NCBI RefSeq assembly: GCF_020520425.1
Contig: NC_079492.1
Span: 30,507,542-30,571,541 of the forward strand
Origin: Spinacia oleracea
Lineage: Eukaryota; Streptophyta; Magnoliopsida; Caryophyllales; Amaranthaceae
DNA length: 64,000 bases
Direction of reading: 5' to 3'
The position numbers and the translations under genes are program-made. Below the pieces are notes generated by a model. That model ran no database searches, was not told the DNA's origin, and saw only the letters and a list, made by a program, of their open reading frames with translations. This document shows, piece by piece, positions 55,427 through 64,000 of the stretch (its first letter is position 1; every line of letters begins with the position of its first letter).

Positions 55427-58351
55427 ATGCTTGTTAGGAGGCGGGCTCGTCAAAGGACCCTCCATCCTCTTGACCTCGAATTGGAGAGGACACTTAGGAG
55501 ACTAAGGCGTGCACGGTCCAGCTCATCAAGCCATAACAGATTCGAATCGTTGAGTGTTGGTGAGGAACAACAAGAGAGTGAGCAAGTTTTTGAGAATATG
55601 GCGCTTCCGGTTAAGAACTTGGGAATACCGGGGGCATTCAAAGCTACATGCGGTATTCAAGCCCCCACAACAAATGCCAACAAATTTGAGATCAAGCCCG
55701 CCTTGATCAATTTGGTCCAAAGCCACCCCTTTTTTGGGAAGAGCAATGAACCACCTCACGAACATCTCAAACGGTTCGAGCACTATTGTGACACAATCAA
55801 GCACAATGGTGTCACATCGGATTACGTGAGGTTGACATTGTTTCGGTTCTCTCTACTTGGACGAGCAAGTGATTGGCTTGACAAGGAGGTCAAGCCCCAC
55901 TCACTTCGCACTTGGACCGAGGTGACGAGTGCATTCTTAAACAAGTTCTATTCGCATGGGAAGATGGCGGAGTATCACCACAATATTCAATCCTTTGAGG
56001 AAAGGCGAGATGAGTCACTCTTCGAAGCTTGGGATCGTTTTAAGGAGTACCAAAGGGAATGCCCTCACCCTGGGATCCCTAAATGGTTGTTGCTTCAAAC
56101 ATTCTACTTGGGGTTCAGTCCAAGTTCAAAGACAAGTCTTGATGCGGGCGCGGGAGGCCCCATCATGAACAAAACTGAGGATCAAATAGAGGAAATCATT
56201 AAGGATGTAGTTCAAAACTACCAATCTTGGCATGTAGGCACAAGGAATTATGATGGGAAAGGTATGAGTGATGATGGGAAGGGTTCGGTGTACGCCATAG
56301 AGCAAGCACGGATGATAGAGAAGCTTAGCTCGCGATTGGAGAAGCTTGAAAACACACCTACACCATTCGCGGGAAGATCTTCAAGCCAACCGCCATCACC
56401 ATCTACAATCCCACCTCCTTCGGCCACTCTTCTCACTAAAGGGAAGAGCAAGGTTAGTTCTTATGATACAATGCCTCCGGGCACTTCCTTTTGCGAAAAT
56501 TGCCAAGACTATAGTCATTCCCACAATGCATGCCCCCTAGTTCGTAATTTGTCTATTGTGGATTATGGCCCTTCGTATGAAGGCGATTTTGATGTGGAGT
56601 ATGCTAATGCCTTAAATGAGAGGTCTAGGAATGATAACCCTAACAATCACAATTTTGCTTGGCAACCTAGAGGGCCCCCCATGTATGGTTCCCACCAAGG
56701 CTACGGCCAAGGAAGTGGGTATGCTAGCCAAAATCGAGGTGGCTATAGAGCACAAGGCTATCAAAGCCAAGCGCCCTATGGTCAACCACAAGGTTTTGGC
56801 AATCAAGGCCAAGACAACCAAGGTAGTTATAATCCCAACCATCAAGGTGGAGGGGGTTATAACTATTCCTATGGGCAATTTAGGGGTGCCTCAAGTGGGG
56901 GTTATCCTTTGAACTCGGGAGGTTCTTATGGTGCATCTCAAATCCCACCTCCCGGATTCAATGGACCGAGGACCTTTGGCAACCAATATCAATCAAACCT
57001 TAGTGGTTATGGCATTGCACCTCCATCACTCCCGCCTCTCAAGTCTAATCTTGAGGCTCTCATGGAGTCGTTTGTGGGGGCGCAAGCCAAGAAGAATGTC
57101 GAGTTTGAGGATGGATTCAAACAATACACCACTCAATTGAAGATGATTGAAAACCAATTAGCTCAACTTGCTAATACCATTAGGGAACATCATGCGCATG
57201 CTAGTCTCCCACCCCAAAGTCATGCTCCAAAGCAAATGAATGCCATAGTGGCAAGGAGTGGGAGGATTTTAGATGATGTTTCTAGAGCTAATAAGGTCTC
57301 TAAGCCCAATGGGAAGGATGAAGAGGGAGTCATTGAGTCTAGTGACAATGATATGGTAGAAGAGGAGCCTCCCATCAATGATGAAGCTGAAACTCCTATC
57401 CCAAAGGAGGCAACTCTCCTACCTCTCTCCACTCCTAAACTTCCCTATCCTCAAAGATTCATAAGGCACAAGTTAGATGTGCAATTCTCAAAATTCCTTG
57501 ATGTTCTTCGAAAATTGCACATCACTCTCCCCTTTACGGACGCATTGAAACAAATGCCTACCTACTCAAGGTTCCTTAAGGAAATCTTGAGTGGGAAGCG
57601 GGATTGCGACGTAAAGGATACGGTGAACCTCACCGAGAATTTTAGTGCTACCATTCTTAACCAAATGCCACCCAAACTCAAAGACCCGGGTAGTTTTTCT
57701 ATCCCTTGTGCTATTAAGGAGCTTGAAATAAGCAATGCCTTGTGTGATTTGGGTGCTAGCGTTAGTCTAATGCCTTATTCGGTGTTCGCCAAGCTTGAAG
57801 TTGGTGATCTTGTCCCAACTAACATCACCTTGCAACTTGCCGACCGTTCGGTCAAGTACCCTATTGGCAAGGTTGAGGATGTACCCTTGAGAGTTGGTGG
57901 CCTAGTGATCCCCGTCGATTTTTTAGTCCTAGATATAGATGAGGATGTGCATGTCCCTATTATTCTAAGCCGCCCATTCTTGGATACAGCGGGGGCCATT
58001 ATTGATGTCAAGCAAGGGAACATTACTTTGAAAGTTGGGAAGGATAGTTTGTTTTTTGACTTGAATAAGGCCATGCATTATCCTAGTTCCACTAATGAGA
58101 AATGTTTCTTGGTGGACTCTTTTGATCCCATAGTGAATGACATGCATGAGCATTTGCTCACCACTAATGATCCACTTGAGCTTGTTTTTTTGAATAGGCA
58201 TGGCTTAGGTAATTTAGGGATTGAAGTGGCTAAGTACGAGGAGCTTTTGGATGCCCCATCACCTTGTGCTCAACCCGAGCAATGCATGCTTGTGTTTGAT
58301 GGAAAGATGCTTTTGATGAAGCCCGGATTGGTAAGGAAGCTCCCAAGGTAG
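55427..58351 (+). CDS. Athila gag-aspartic protease ORF, copy 2, open
   Basis: A 974-codon frame. Residues 1-60 are basic and Ser-rich. The retrotransposon gag domain is at about 90-268 (HPFFGKSNEPPHEHLKRFEH, then FRFSLLGRASDWL and ESLFEAWDRFKEY). A CX2CX4HX4C zinc knuckle lies at 356-369 (CENCQDYSHSHNAC). A Gly/Gln/Tyr-rich linker follows at about 400-510, an acidic hinge at 635-660, and an aspartic protease with active-site D774 in DLGASVSLMP and the ILSRPFL flap-side motif near 846-852. An ATG just after GAGTTGGT was chosen because the copy-1 relative has lost it and the gag domain lies well inside. Gag forms particles and the protease would cleave the polyprotein. The frame ends before RT, and the element lacks the rest of pol, so it is at most a non-autonomous source of gag. 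Confidence 0.85.
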   Translation: MLVRRRARQRTLHPLDLELERTLRRLRRARSSSSSHNRFESLSVGEEQQESEQVFENMALPVKNLGIPGAFKATCGIQAPTTNANKFEIKPALINLVQSHPFFGKSNEPPHEHLKRFEHYCDTIKHNGVTSDYVRLTLFRFSLLGRASDWLDKEVKPHSLRTWTEVTSAFLNKFYSHGKMAEYHHNIQSFEERRDESLFEAWDRFKEYQRECPHPGIPKWLLLQTFYLGFSPSSKTSLDAGAGGPIMNKTEDQIEEIIKDVVQNYQSWHVGTRNYDGKGMSDDGKGSVYAIEQARMIEKLSSRLEKLENTPTPFAGRSSSQPPSPSTIPPPSATLLTKGKSKVSSYDTMPPGTSFCENCQDYSHSHNACPLVRNLSIVDYGPSYEGDFDVEYANALNERSRNDNPNNHNFAWQPRGPPMYGSHQGYGQGSGYASQNRGGYRAQGYQSQAPYGQPQGFGNQGQDNQGSYNPNHQGGGGYNYSYGQFRGASSGGYPLNSGGSYGASQIPPPGFNGPRTFGNQYQSNLSGYGIAPPSLPPLKSNLEALMESFVGAQAKKNVEFEDGFKQYTTQLKMIENQLAQLANTIREHHAHASLPPQSHAPKQMNAIVARSGRILDDVSRANKVSKPNGKDEEGVIESSDNDMVEEEPPINDEAETPIPKEATLLPLSTPKLPYPQRFIRHKLDVQFSKFLDVLRKLHITLPFTDALKQMPTYSRFLKEILSGKRDCDVKDTVNLTENFSATILNQMPPKLKDPGSFSIPCAIKELEISNALCDLGASVSLMPYSVFAKLEVGDLVPTNITLQLADRSVKYPIGKVEDVPLRVGGLVIPVDFLVLDIDEDVHVPIILSRPFLDTAGAIIDVKQGNITLKVGKDSLFFDLNKAMHYPSSTNEKCFLVDSFDPIVNDMHEHLLTTNDPLELVFLNRHGLGNLGIEVAKYEELLDAPSPCAQPEQCMLVFDGKMLLMKPGLVRKLPR

Positions 58352-58846
58352 AGCTAAAACCTCTACCTTCGAGCTTGAGGTACGTGTTTCTCGGTCCAAA
58401 CTCTTCTTACCCCGTGATTATCAATTCCTCTTTAGATGACGAGCAAGTGCTCAAGCTCACTCATGTCTTGAAACGTCATCAAAGGGCTTTGGGCTACACC
58501 ATTGGTGATTTGAAAGGTGTTAGCCCAACCCTTTGCATGCATTATATAGAGCTTGAGGATGGTGCCGTCCCACATCGTGAAAGGCAAAGAAAACTTAATC
58601 CACCTATGGGAGAGGTGGTTAAGAAGGAAATAATGAAGCTTTTGGCGGCCGGGATTATCTATCCTATTTCTAATAGTCGATGGGTATCCCCGGTCCATGT
58701 GGTTCCAAAAAAGGGTGGGATGACGGTAGTCAAGAATTCACATGGAGAGCCCATTTCCACCCGGACGGTAACCGGTTGGCGCATGTGTATTGACTATCGC
58801 CAACTCAATCTTTCCACTAAGAAAGACCACTTTCCTCTCCCATTTA
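58352..58846 (+). pseudogene. Athila reverse transcriptase, copy 2, cut off by deletion
   Basis: Reads VFLGPNSSYPVIINSSLDDE through SRWVSPVHVVPKKGG and MCIDYRQLNLSTKK, then stops at the deletion junction before the catalytic box. After 58846 the frame runs into LTR sequence and ends at 58872. Confidence 0.9.
58841..58846. other. Deletion junction with 6-bp microhomology
   Basis: CATTTA occurs at 6151-6156 (Athila RT) and at 45004-45009 (Tekay-like LTR remnant). Only one copy is left at the join. Sequence to the left follows 6150 and sequence to the right follows 45010. Confidence 0.9.
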
Positions 58847-59301
58847 CCTATGATATGATACTACAAGATTAAATATAACTTCCTATGCATGATACTACAC
58901 ACATAAGCATATTCTAAATATGTACGAACCTTGAGTATGCTCTCAAATTCTACTTTGCTCAATTGATCAACTAATCAAAGTTTCCTCCTAACATAAATAA
59001 TAAATTAATCATTATTTATACCTTATTAAATTTCTAGCAAATATTAAAAACATTAAAGTGTCATTAAGACCTTAATTAATTAATCTTCCTTTAGCCATAA
59101 TTAAATATTATGCGTAAACCCTATGTCAATCATGTATTTAAAACATTAAAAATTCATACTTTAGGGCTAAATACATGCACAATTCAATGAATTTATAAAT
59201 CTTAATTTTTATGCGTGGAAACTATAAAATATAATTAATTTAATTATTATACTACCACCAGCGGCTACGGGCTCCTGCGATGGCTCGCACCTGGTCTCAA
59301 G

Positions 59302-59344
<43 letters not shown>

Positions 59345-59678
59345 GTGAGAGGAAAACGTGATTATAAGGTTTGGTTTTTCCTTGGTTCTTTTATATTTAT
59401 AGGTTTCCAAACCTTCGGGGTTCAAGTAGGATTAGGAAACTAAATTTGAAGACCTTAGAACCATTAATGATGATAGTTATCTTTTCCCCTTTATAGACTC
59501 AACCTTTTGTAAAACTATTTCCACTTGAGGAAATGGAATTAATAAATATTAAATACATTTAAAATCTCCTTTATAATTTATATGATTAATAATCATATAA
59601 ATGATGTAAAAATGTTTAATTAAATTATAAATATATTGAAACTATATTTATAAAATAATAAAAATATGGGGTATTACA
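58847..59678. repeat. Tekay-like LTR remnant, copy 2 (5' part lost)
   Basis: Matches 45010-45833, ending GGGGTATTACA. The (GA)n tract is 35 nt (59305-59339) against 27 in copy 1. Confidence 0.75.
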
Positions 59679-59820
59679 TAGACCACAGATAGATTGTGAT
59701 TTGGTGGTGAGGAATTGAGTTTAACATTTCGTCAAAGGTGGGCAATTTCAGAAACGAGAATGAAGGTGAAGATGTGGTGGTTTGGTTGGACGTTGTTGAT
59801 CCCTTGGAGGAAGCTTCCAT
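59679..59820 (-). pseudogene. Putative exon-1 fragment of an unknown gene, copy 2
   Basis: Counterpart of 45834-45975; the minus-strand 47-codon frame is preserved. Protein not recognised. Confidence 0.28.
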
Positions 59821-62362
59821 GGCATCAATGGAGAAAAGGGTAAAAGGAATGAGGGGAGAGAAAAAGAAAAAAAAATTGCTAATTGGGTTGATGTTGTCAT
59901 TGAGGGTATTTAGTGTATTAAGTTTTGAAACATAGGTATTTGGTGAATTTTTGAAACTCCGGGCCAGGTTACTTGGTGAACTTCGTCACAGCTCAGGGGC
60001 CATAAGAAAAGTGGGTATTAGGGATTGTAGATTAACATAATTAGGAGTACAGGGACTATGACATACCAAAAATAGAATGTGTAACTCATATTAAAGTACG
60101 ACCGCTTTCATAAAGTGTAACTCATATTAACATATGGTGGGAGTAGTAGAGAAGTTGATTCGCTAATAGGAACTGAGAGTTGGTATTTGTTCTGTCGCAT
60201 TGGATCATCTTAGTTCCTCGATTAGTTACAATAGTAAATAATTCATCTAGCTCAACGAATTTGTGGAAGGACAATCACCCTTTAATTACTAGTGTTCAAA
60301 TTAATTGATGAATAACATCATTTTTTTAATTAATTCCAACTTGGAGAATTACAGGTTAGATTAATTGTTTGAGTCACTCTCTGTGAATTTGACTCTACTG
60401 AGCTAAAAGCTGTCACATATTCACCTACTGAAGAATGTATGTCGATGAAACTCCAATGAAGTCCTTTCATGATGCAAACAATATTAATAAGGTTACGGAT
60501 CCATTTTTTATGTTTATTTTTTTAATTATCCTTTGGATTTTTAGAGTTTGCAGAGAATGATATTTTGAAGTCACTTAAAATTTTGTGAAATATACCTAGT
60601 CAATACAGTCCTTTATTTTATGTATTAAAATATACATCATAAATAATGCACACATTTTTATTGTGCAAAATTTTACCCCCAGAAAATCACTTTCCTAAAA
60701 AAACATAGCTACTTTATTTATTATTTTATTTTCTTTCCATTTGTATAAAATTCTATGTAGGAAAAAAATATAAGATTATAGAATATGAAAGTATTAGACG
60801 ATTTTGGTAATATTTTTATCAAATCGACATATCAATTATAGAAAATATATTTACTAAATAATTTGATCAAATTAACATAGTAAGCATATCAAATATTTTT
60901 GTCAAATTGTCATATTCAACATCTAAAATATATAATAAAGTATAGGGAGAAAAGTTCATATTAGATGACAACTGCGTACGTTCAAGATTTATTTATTACT
61001 CGTTAACTTTAATGGATAAATATTTCAGTTAAATATTTTATCAAAAAAAGATGGTCAAATAATAATTTTTGAATATATGTGCGTACACAAGACATAATCT
61101 AGTAAATAATATAATTGTGACCACGAGTTGCACCAGCCCTAAACTATTTGGTTTTTTTTCACTATCATTCTTTCCTTTTCCCTTTGTTTTCTTTACTGTC
61201 GAGTAAAGTAAACATTAAATACACTTTAATTCCTCTTGCTAAATTTAAAACACTGTGTATTATTAATTACTAGTTTTTCTATTCTCGACGATCACCCTTT
61301 CCTTTTTTTTCCGTCATGTTTACAGATTTTATATATATAAGAAAATAGAATATGTTATTAATTTAACTATACTAATGAAGTATGAAGTGTCGTCATTATA
61401 ATTGTTTGCTTGGAACACAACTTAATGGGTTATATACTTAGTTGGAAACAAAATTACAAAAATTACCCGGAATAAAAGGAGATCAATATAATTAGTTGGA
61501 AACAAAATTACAAAAATCCTAAACCCTTTTAAATGTAAGAAGTTCTCATTTTGAACAGTACATTTACTGCATTGCCCCTCAAACCCTCAATTTATCTTAA
61601 GAATAGTGTAATGACCGATTTACCCTTATACACTAGTACTCTTCCTTTTCTTTCATCCATTCTCAGTTTCCCAACTTCCATTTGCAACCCTTTAACAAGA
61701 AAGCATGTGCACGTAATGTATTAATTAATATGTTTGATAATTTTATCTTTTTATATTATGTGATTTTATAAAAGGAAAAGCATAGGATGTTAATTTTTAG
61801 TTATTATAGTTGTGTTTGCATTAATGTCGAGTAAAATAGTAGCATTACAAATGTTTTACTAAGTCCAATTATATTGCATATCTATAATACGACAAGACTT
61901 GACACAAAATTTTAAATTTACATATTAATTCCTAAGAATAATATTTGTAGATAATCATTCATCAACTTGATGCTTATATAAATAATTATTAATATATTTC
62001 TACAATATTTTTTTACCCCAAGATATCTCTCGCGTACGCGCTGTCAATCAACACTAGTTCATTAAGTTTGAATTATGTATAATCACACAAATTTTAGAGG
62101 ATAAATTTTTAAGGGAATATTAGAAATGTAAAGTTGATTTTTCCTTCGAAAAAAAGAAAATAAATGTAAACTTAATTTAAGATAACCACTAATTAGATGA
62201 AACAAATTCAACTAAAAAATATTAGAAACTTTTGAATCCTAAATCCTCCAAAAATAGAAATGCCACAAAGTACGGCATATATTAATAATCTATATGTAAA
62301 TCTGAATCAAACTTTTGATGTATTATTTACCTTTTAATATATTTATTTATAAAAAAAGTGCC
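59821..62362. other. Intergenic sequence upstream of the secretory protein gene, copy 2
   Basis: Shared with 45976-48190 except for about 328 bp (61297-61625) absent from copy 1. The extra segment contains two copies of TTAGTTGGAAACAAAATTAC and is bordered by ACCCTT direct repeats. No gene. Confidence 0.65.
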
Positions 62363-62369
62363 TATATAT
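62363..62369 (+). promoter_or_regulatory. TATA box of the cysteine-rich secretory protein gene, copy 2
   Basis: TATATAT, 69 bp before the ATG, as in copy 1. Confidence 0.5.
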
Positions 62370-62431
62370 TGAACAGGTTTTTCATATAACCTCAAAATCT
62401 CTACCAAATATCTCTTGCAATACATTTCATC

Positions 62432-63175
62432 ATGTCTAACATTAATATTACATACTTTATTTTGTTATTATCCTTTACTTTCCTTCTCCAAACTAGCATT
62501 AGAGTTTCAGCGGTACAACCACTCTATCACTTTTGTTCATCCACCACCGGAAATTTCACTTCCAATACCATCTATGAAAAGAACCTTAACACACTCTTGG
62601 GTAATTTGGAGAGAGATATTTCTCCTCTAGGATTTTCGCACGCAGTATCTCGAATACGTCCGTCTTGGTTCTTTGGAATTTCTCTCTGCCGAGGAGATGT
62701 AAAATCCCCGAAGTGTAACGCATGTGTTCGACATGCTAGTATCGAACTTCGCAAGATTTGCCCTTATAACAAAGGGGCAATTATATGGTATGACGATTGC
62801 TTGTTGAAGTATTTAGACCAAAGTTTCTTTGGTAAAATTGATACCAAAAACAAATTTTATTTGTTGAATGTTGCTAACGTAAGTCATGATCCTAATTTAT
62901 TTAACCAAAACGTTAAGGGGTTATTGAGTAAGTTAGCTCTCGAGAGTGCTAACACTAAGGAACGTTTCTCATTTGGAAGCATGAAGCTCGATACATTTAC
63001 AAACTTATATGGATCAACTCAGTGTACCCAAGATTTGTCGAATAAAGCTTGCAAAATTTGTTTGGATGAAGCCATACGTGAGCTGCCAAATTGTTGTTAT
63101 GGAAAAAGAGGAGGGAGGATAATAGGTGGGAGTTGTAACATGAGATATGAGTTATACCCTTTTGTCAATTCCTAG
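62432..63175 (+). CDS. Cysteine-rich repeat secretory protein (two Gnk2/DUF26 domains), copy 2
   Basis: A 247-codon intronless ORF with the same signal peptide, two C-X8-C-X2-C Gnk2 domains and stop position as 48260-49003. By my reading the coding sequences differ at two bases, both changing amino acids: residue 54 Thr (Ser in copy 1) and residue 60 Glu (Gln in copy 1). Both lie in the first domain, before its first motif Cys, and no cysteine is affected. The promoter-proximal region is also nearly identical; the main upstream difference is the 328-bp segment about 800 bp before the start. The two genes probably make interchangeable secreted proteins, but the regulatory difference could matter. 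Confidence 0.93.
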   Translation: MSNINITYFILLLSFTFLLQTSIRVSAVQPLYHFCSSTTGNFTSNTIYEKNLNTLLGNLERDISPLGFSHAVSRIRPSWFFGISLCRGDVKSPKCNACVRHASIELRKICPYNKGAIIWYDDCLLKYLDQSFFGKIDTKNKFYLLNVANVSHDPNLFNQNVKGLLSKLALESANTKERFSFGSMKLDTFTNLYGSTQCTQDLSNKACKICLDEAIRELPNCCYGKRGGRIIGGSCNMRYELYPFVNS

Positions 63176-63866
63176 GAAATTAAGATTCTATCATAAACCT
63201 TTGTTATATGGATGGATGTAATTTATTCTTTATTGTTCAACTCATTGAGAGATTTTTCAATGATTAATTAAGAAATTTACTTTTGGATCCACCCTACCTA
63301 TAATAAAGGGTAATGTGTTTGTCTTAATTGATATAAAATTATTGTTCTGATTAAGTATTTATAATAGTGTCGTTGATACGATTTTATCTGTCTTGTGTGC
63401 CGACTATACCCTACACAATGAAAGCGTTAACTAGACTCGGGGGTGATTCGATGATCCCCTCTGATTCTTAAGTCAATTAGTGAAGTTTGCTCTCAAATAA
63501 ATGTATACTAGAATGATTGGTTGTGATCACATACATTTATACAATTAATGACAGTCCATACATATAGACCGGTGACCTGTACAAATGATACGGTATGTGA
63601 TCTACAGCGGTTATGACGCATATCTTTAGGGATCACGTGAAAAGGGGGCCATAAATGATGTTGCAGCTAGCAGTGGTATTCTAGAGAAGTAATGAATGAG
63701 GCCATTTAGAACCTCAAAGTTTCGCATATTGATTCAACTGTAAAAAATGTAAGGTATGTTTGGTAACATTGATTTCATTTCGATCACATCATTTAAAATT
63801 TTGGAAATTGAACTCCTTACATTCATTTACAAATTACGTGTAAAAATAAAAATAAAAGGAAAATTT
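63176..63866. other. 3' flank of the secretory protein gene, copy 2
   Basis: Matches 49004-49694 with very few differences; no additional gene. Confidence 0.55.
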
Positions 63867-64000
63867 GGTATTTACTACCTTAAAAATAAATCACTTTTGT
63901 ATTTACTACTTTATGAAATTTTTATTTTTATTTACTACCTTAAAGCATTTTTTTATTCAAAATCACTACCATTTTACAGTTTTCTCATTTTAAAATTAAG
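63867..64000. mobile_element. MITE with long inverted repeats, copy 2, cut by the window end
   Basis: The left arm of the element at 49695-50177 is present; the rest lies outside the window. Confidence 0.7.

Larger units (their letters stand above)
52696..64000 (+). repeat. Second copy of a tandem segmental duplication, with internal deletion
   Basis: 52696-58846 matches 1-6156 and 58841-64000 matches 45004-49828, in the same order and orientation. Differences are scattered substitutions, small indels, a longer (GA)n tract and one ~328-bp segment. Copy-1 sequence is continuous across both 6156 and 45004, so the join at 58841-58846 is the derived state. The duplication runs past the window on the right, and its left limit is unknown. 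Confidence 0.92.

Overview
This is a plant nuclear window, almost certainly from a eudicot. It holds nested LTR retrotransposons of several plant lineages, a LINE, CACTA-type DNA elements, MITEs, GT-AG introns and a plant-specific cysteine-rich secretory protein gene. The style of the copia and chromovirus LTRs fits Caryophyllales/Amaranthaceae (spinach, beet, quinoa), but that is recall and not something I can prove here. No bacterial, organellar, rRNA or tRNA genes were seen.

Layout, left to right. 1-953 is a decayed LINE fragment. It is interrupted by an Athila-type Ty3/gypsy element on the + strand (954-11280) with a 5' LTR, a tRNA-Asp primer site, decayed gag-PR-RT-RH-INT and a truncated 3' LTR. 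From 11281 to 43041 lies the 3' portion of what I infer to be a Tat/Ogre-lineage element, with its 3' LTR at 41100-43041. It carries two antisense, spliced, host-gene-like pseudogenes related to plant mobile domain/DUF7745 proteins. It has been invaded repeatedly: by a copia-type LTR (11592-25967), which contains a chromovirus (Tekay/Del-like) element with 2.9 kb LTRs and a clean 5-bp TSD (12460-25408), which contains a 1.87 kb CACTA-like element (20880-22751); by a 278-bp CACTA MITE (26845-27122); and by a decayed Ty1/copia element on the minus strand (27512-36821).

From 43042 to 45833 are two further LTR remnants. Then follows lower-copy sequence with a putative exon fragment and a complete gene for a two-domain Gnk2/DUF26 cysteine-rich repeat secretory protein (48260-49003), then a MITE and a longer inverted-repeat element up to 52653.

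From 52696 the window repeats itself. 52696-58846 matches 1-6156, and 58841-64000 matches 45004-49828. The second unit is therefore a tandem copy (period about 52.7 kb) from which everything corresponding to 6157-45009 is missing. The junction lies at a shared 6-bp sequence. Copy 2 carries a second secretory-protein gene (62432-63175) differing at two residues, and an Athila gag-protease ORF (55427-58351) that is still open while the copy-1 version is broken.

Functionally the only intact host genes are the two cysteine-rich secretory protein paralogues. Almost everything else is retroelement sequence in various stages of decay, useful as a record of insertion, duplication and deletion.
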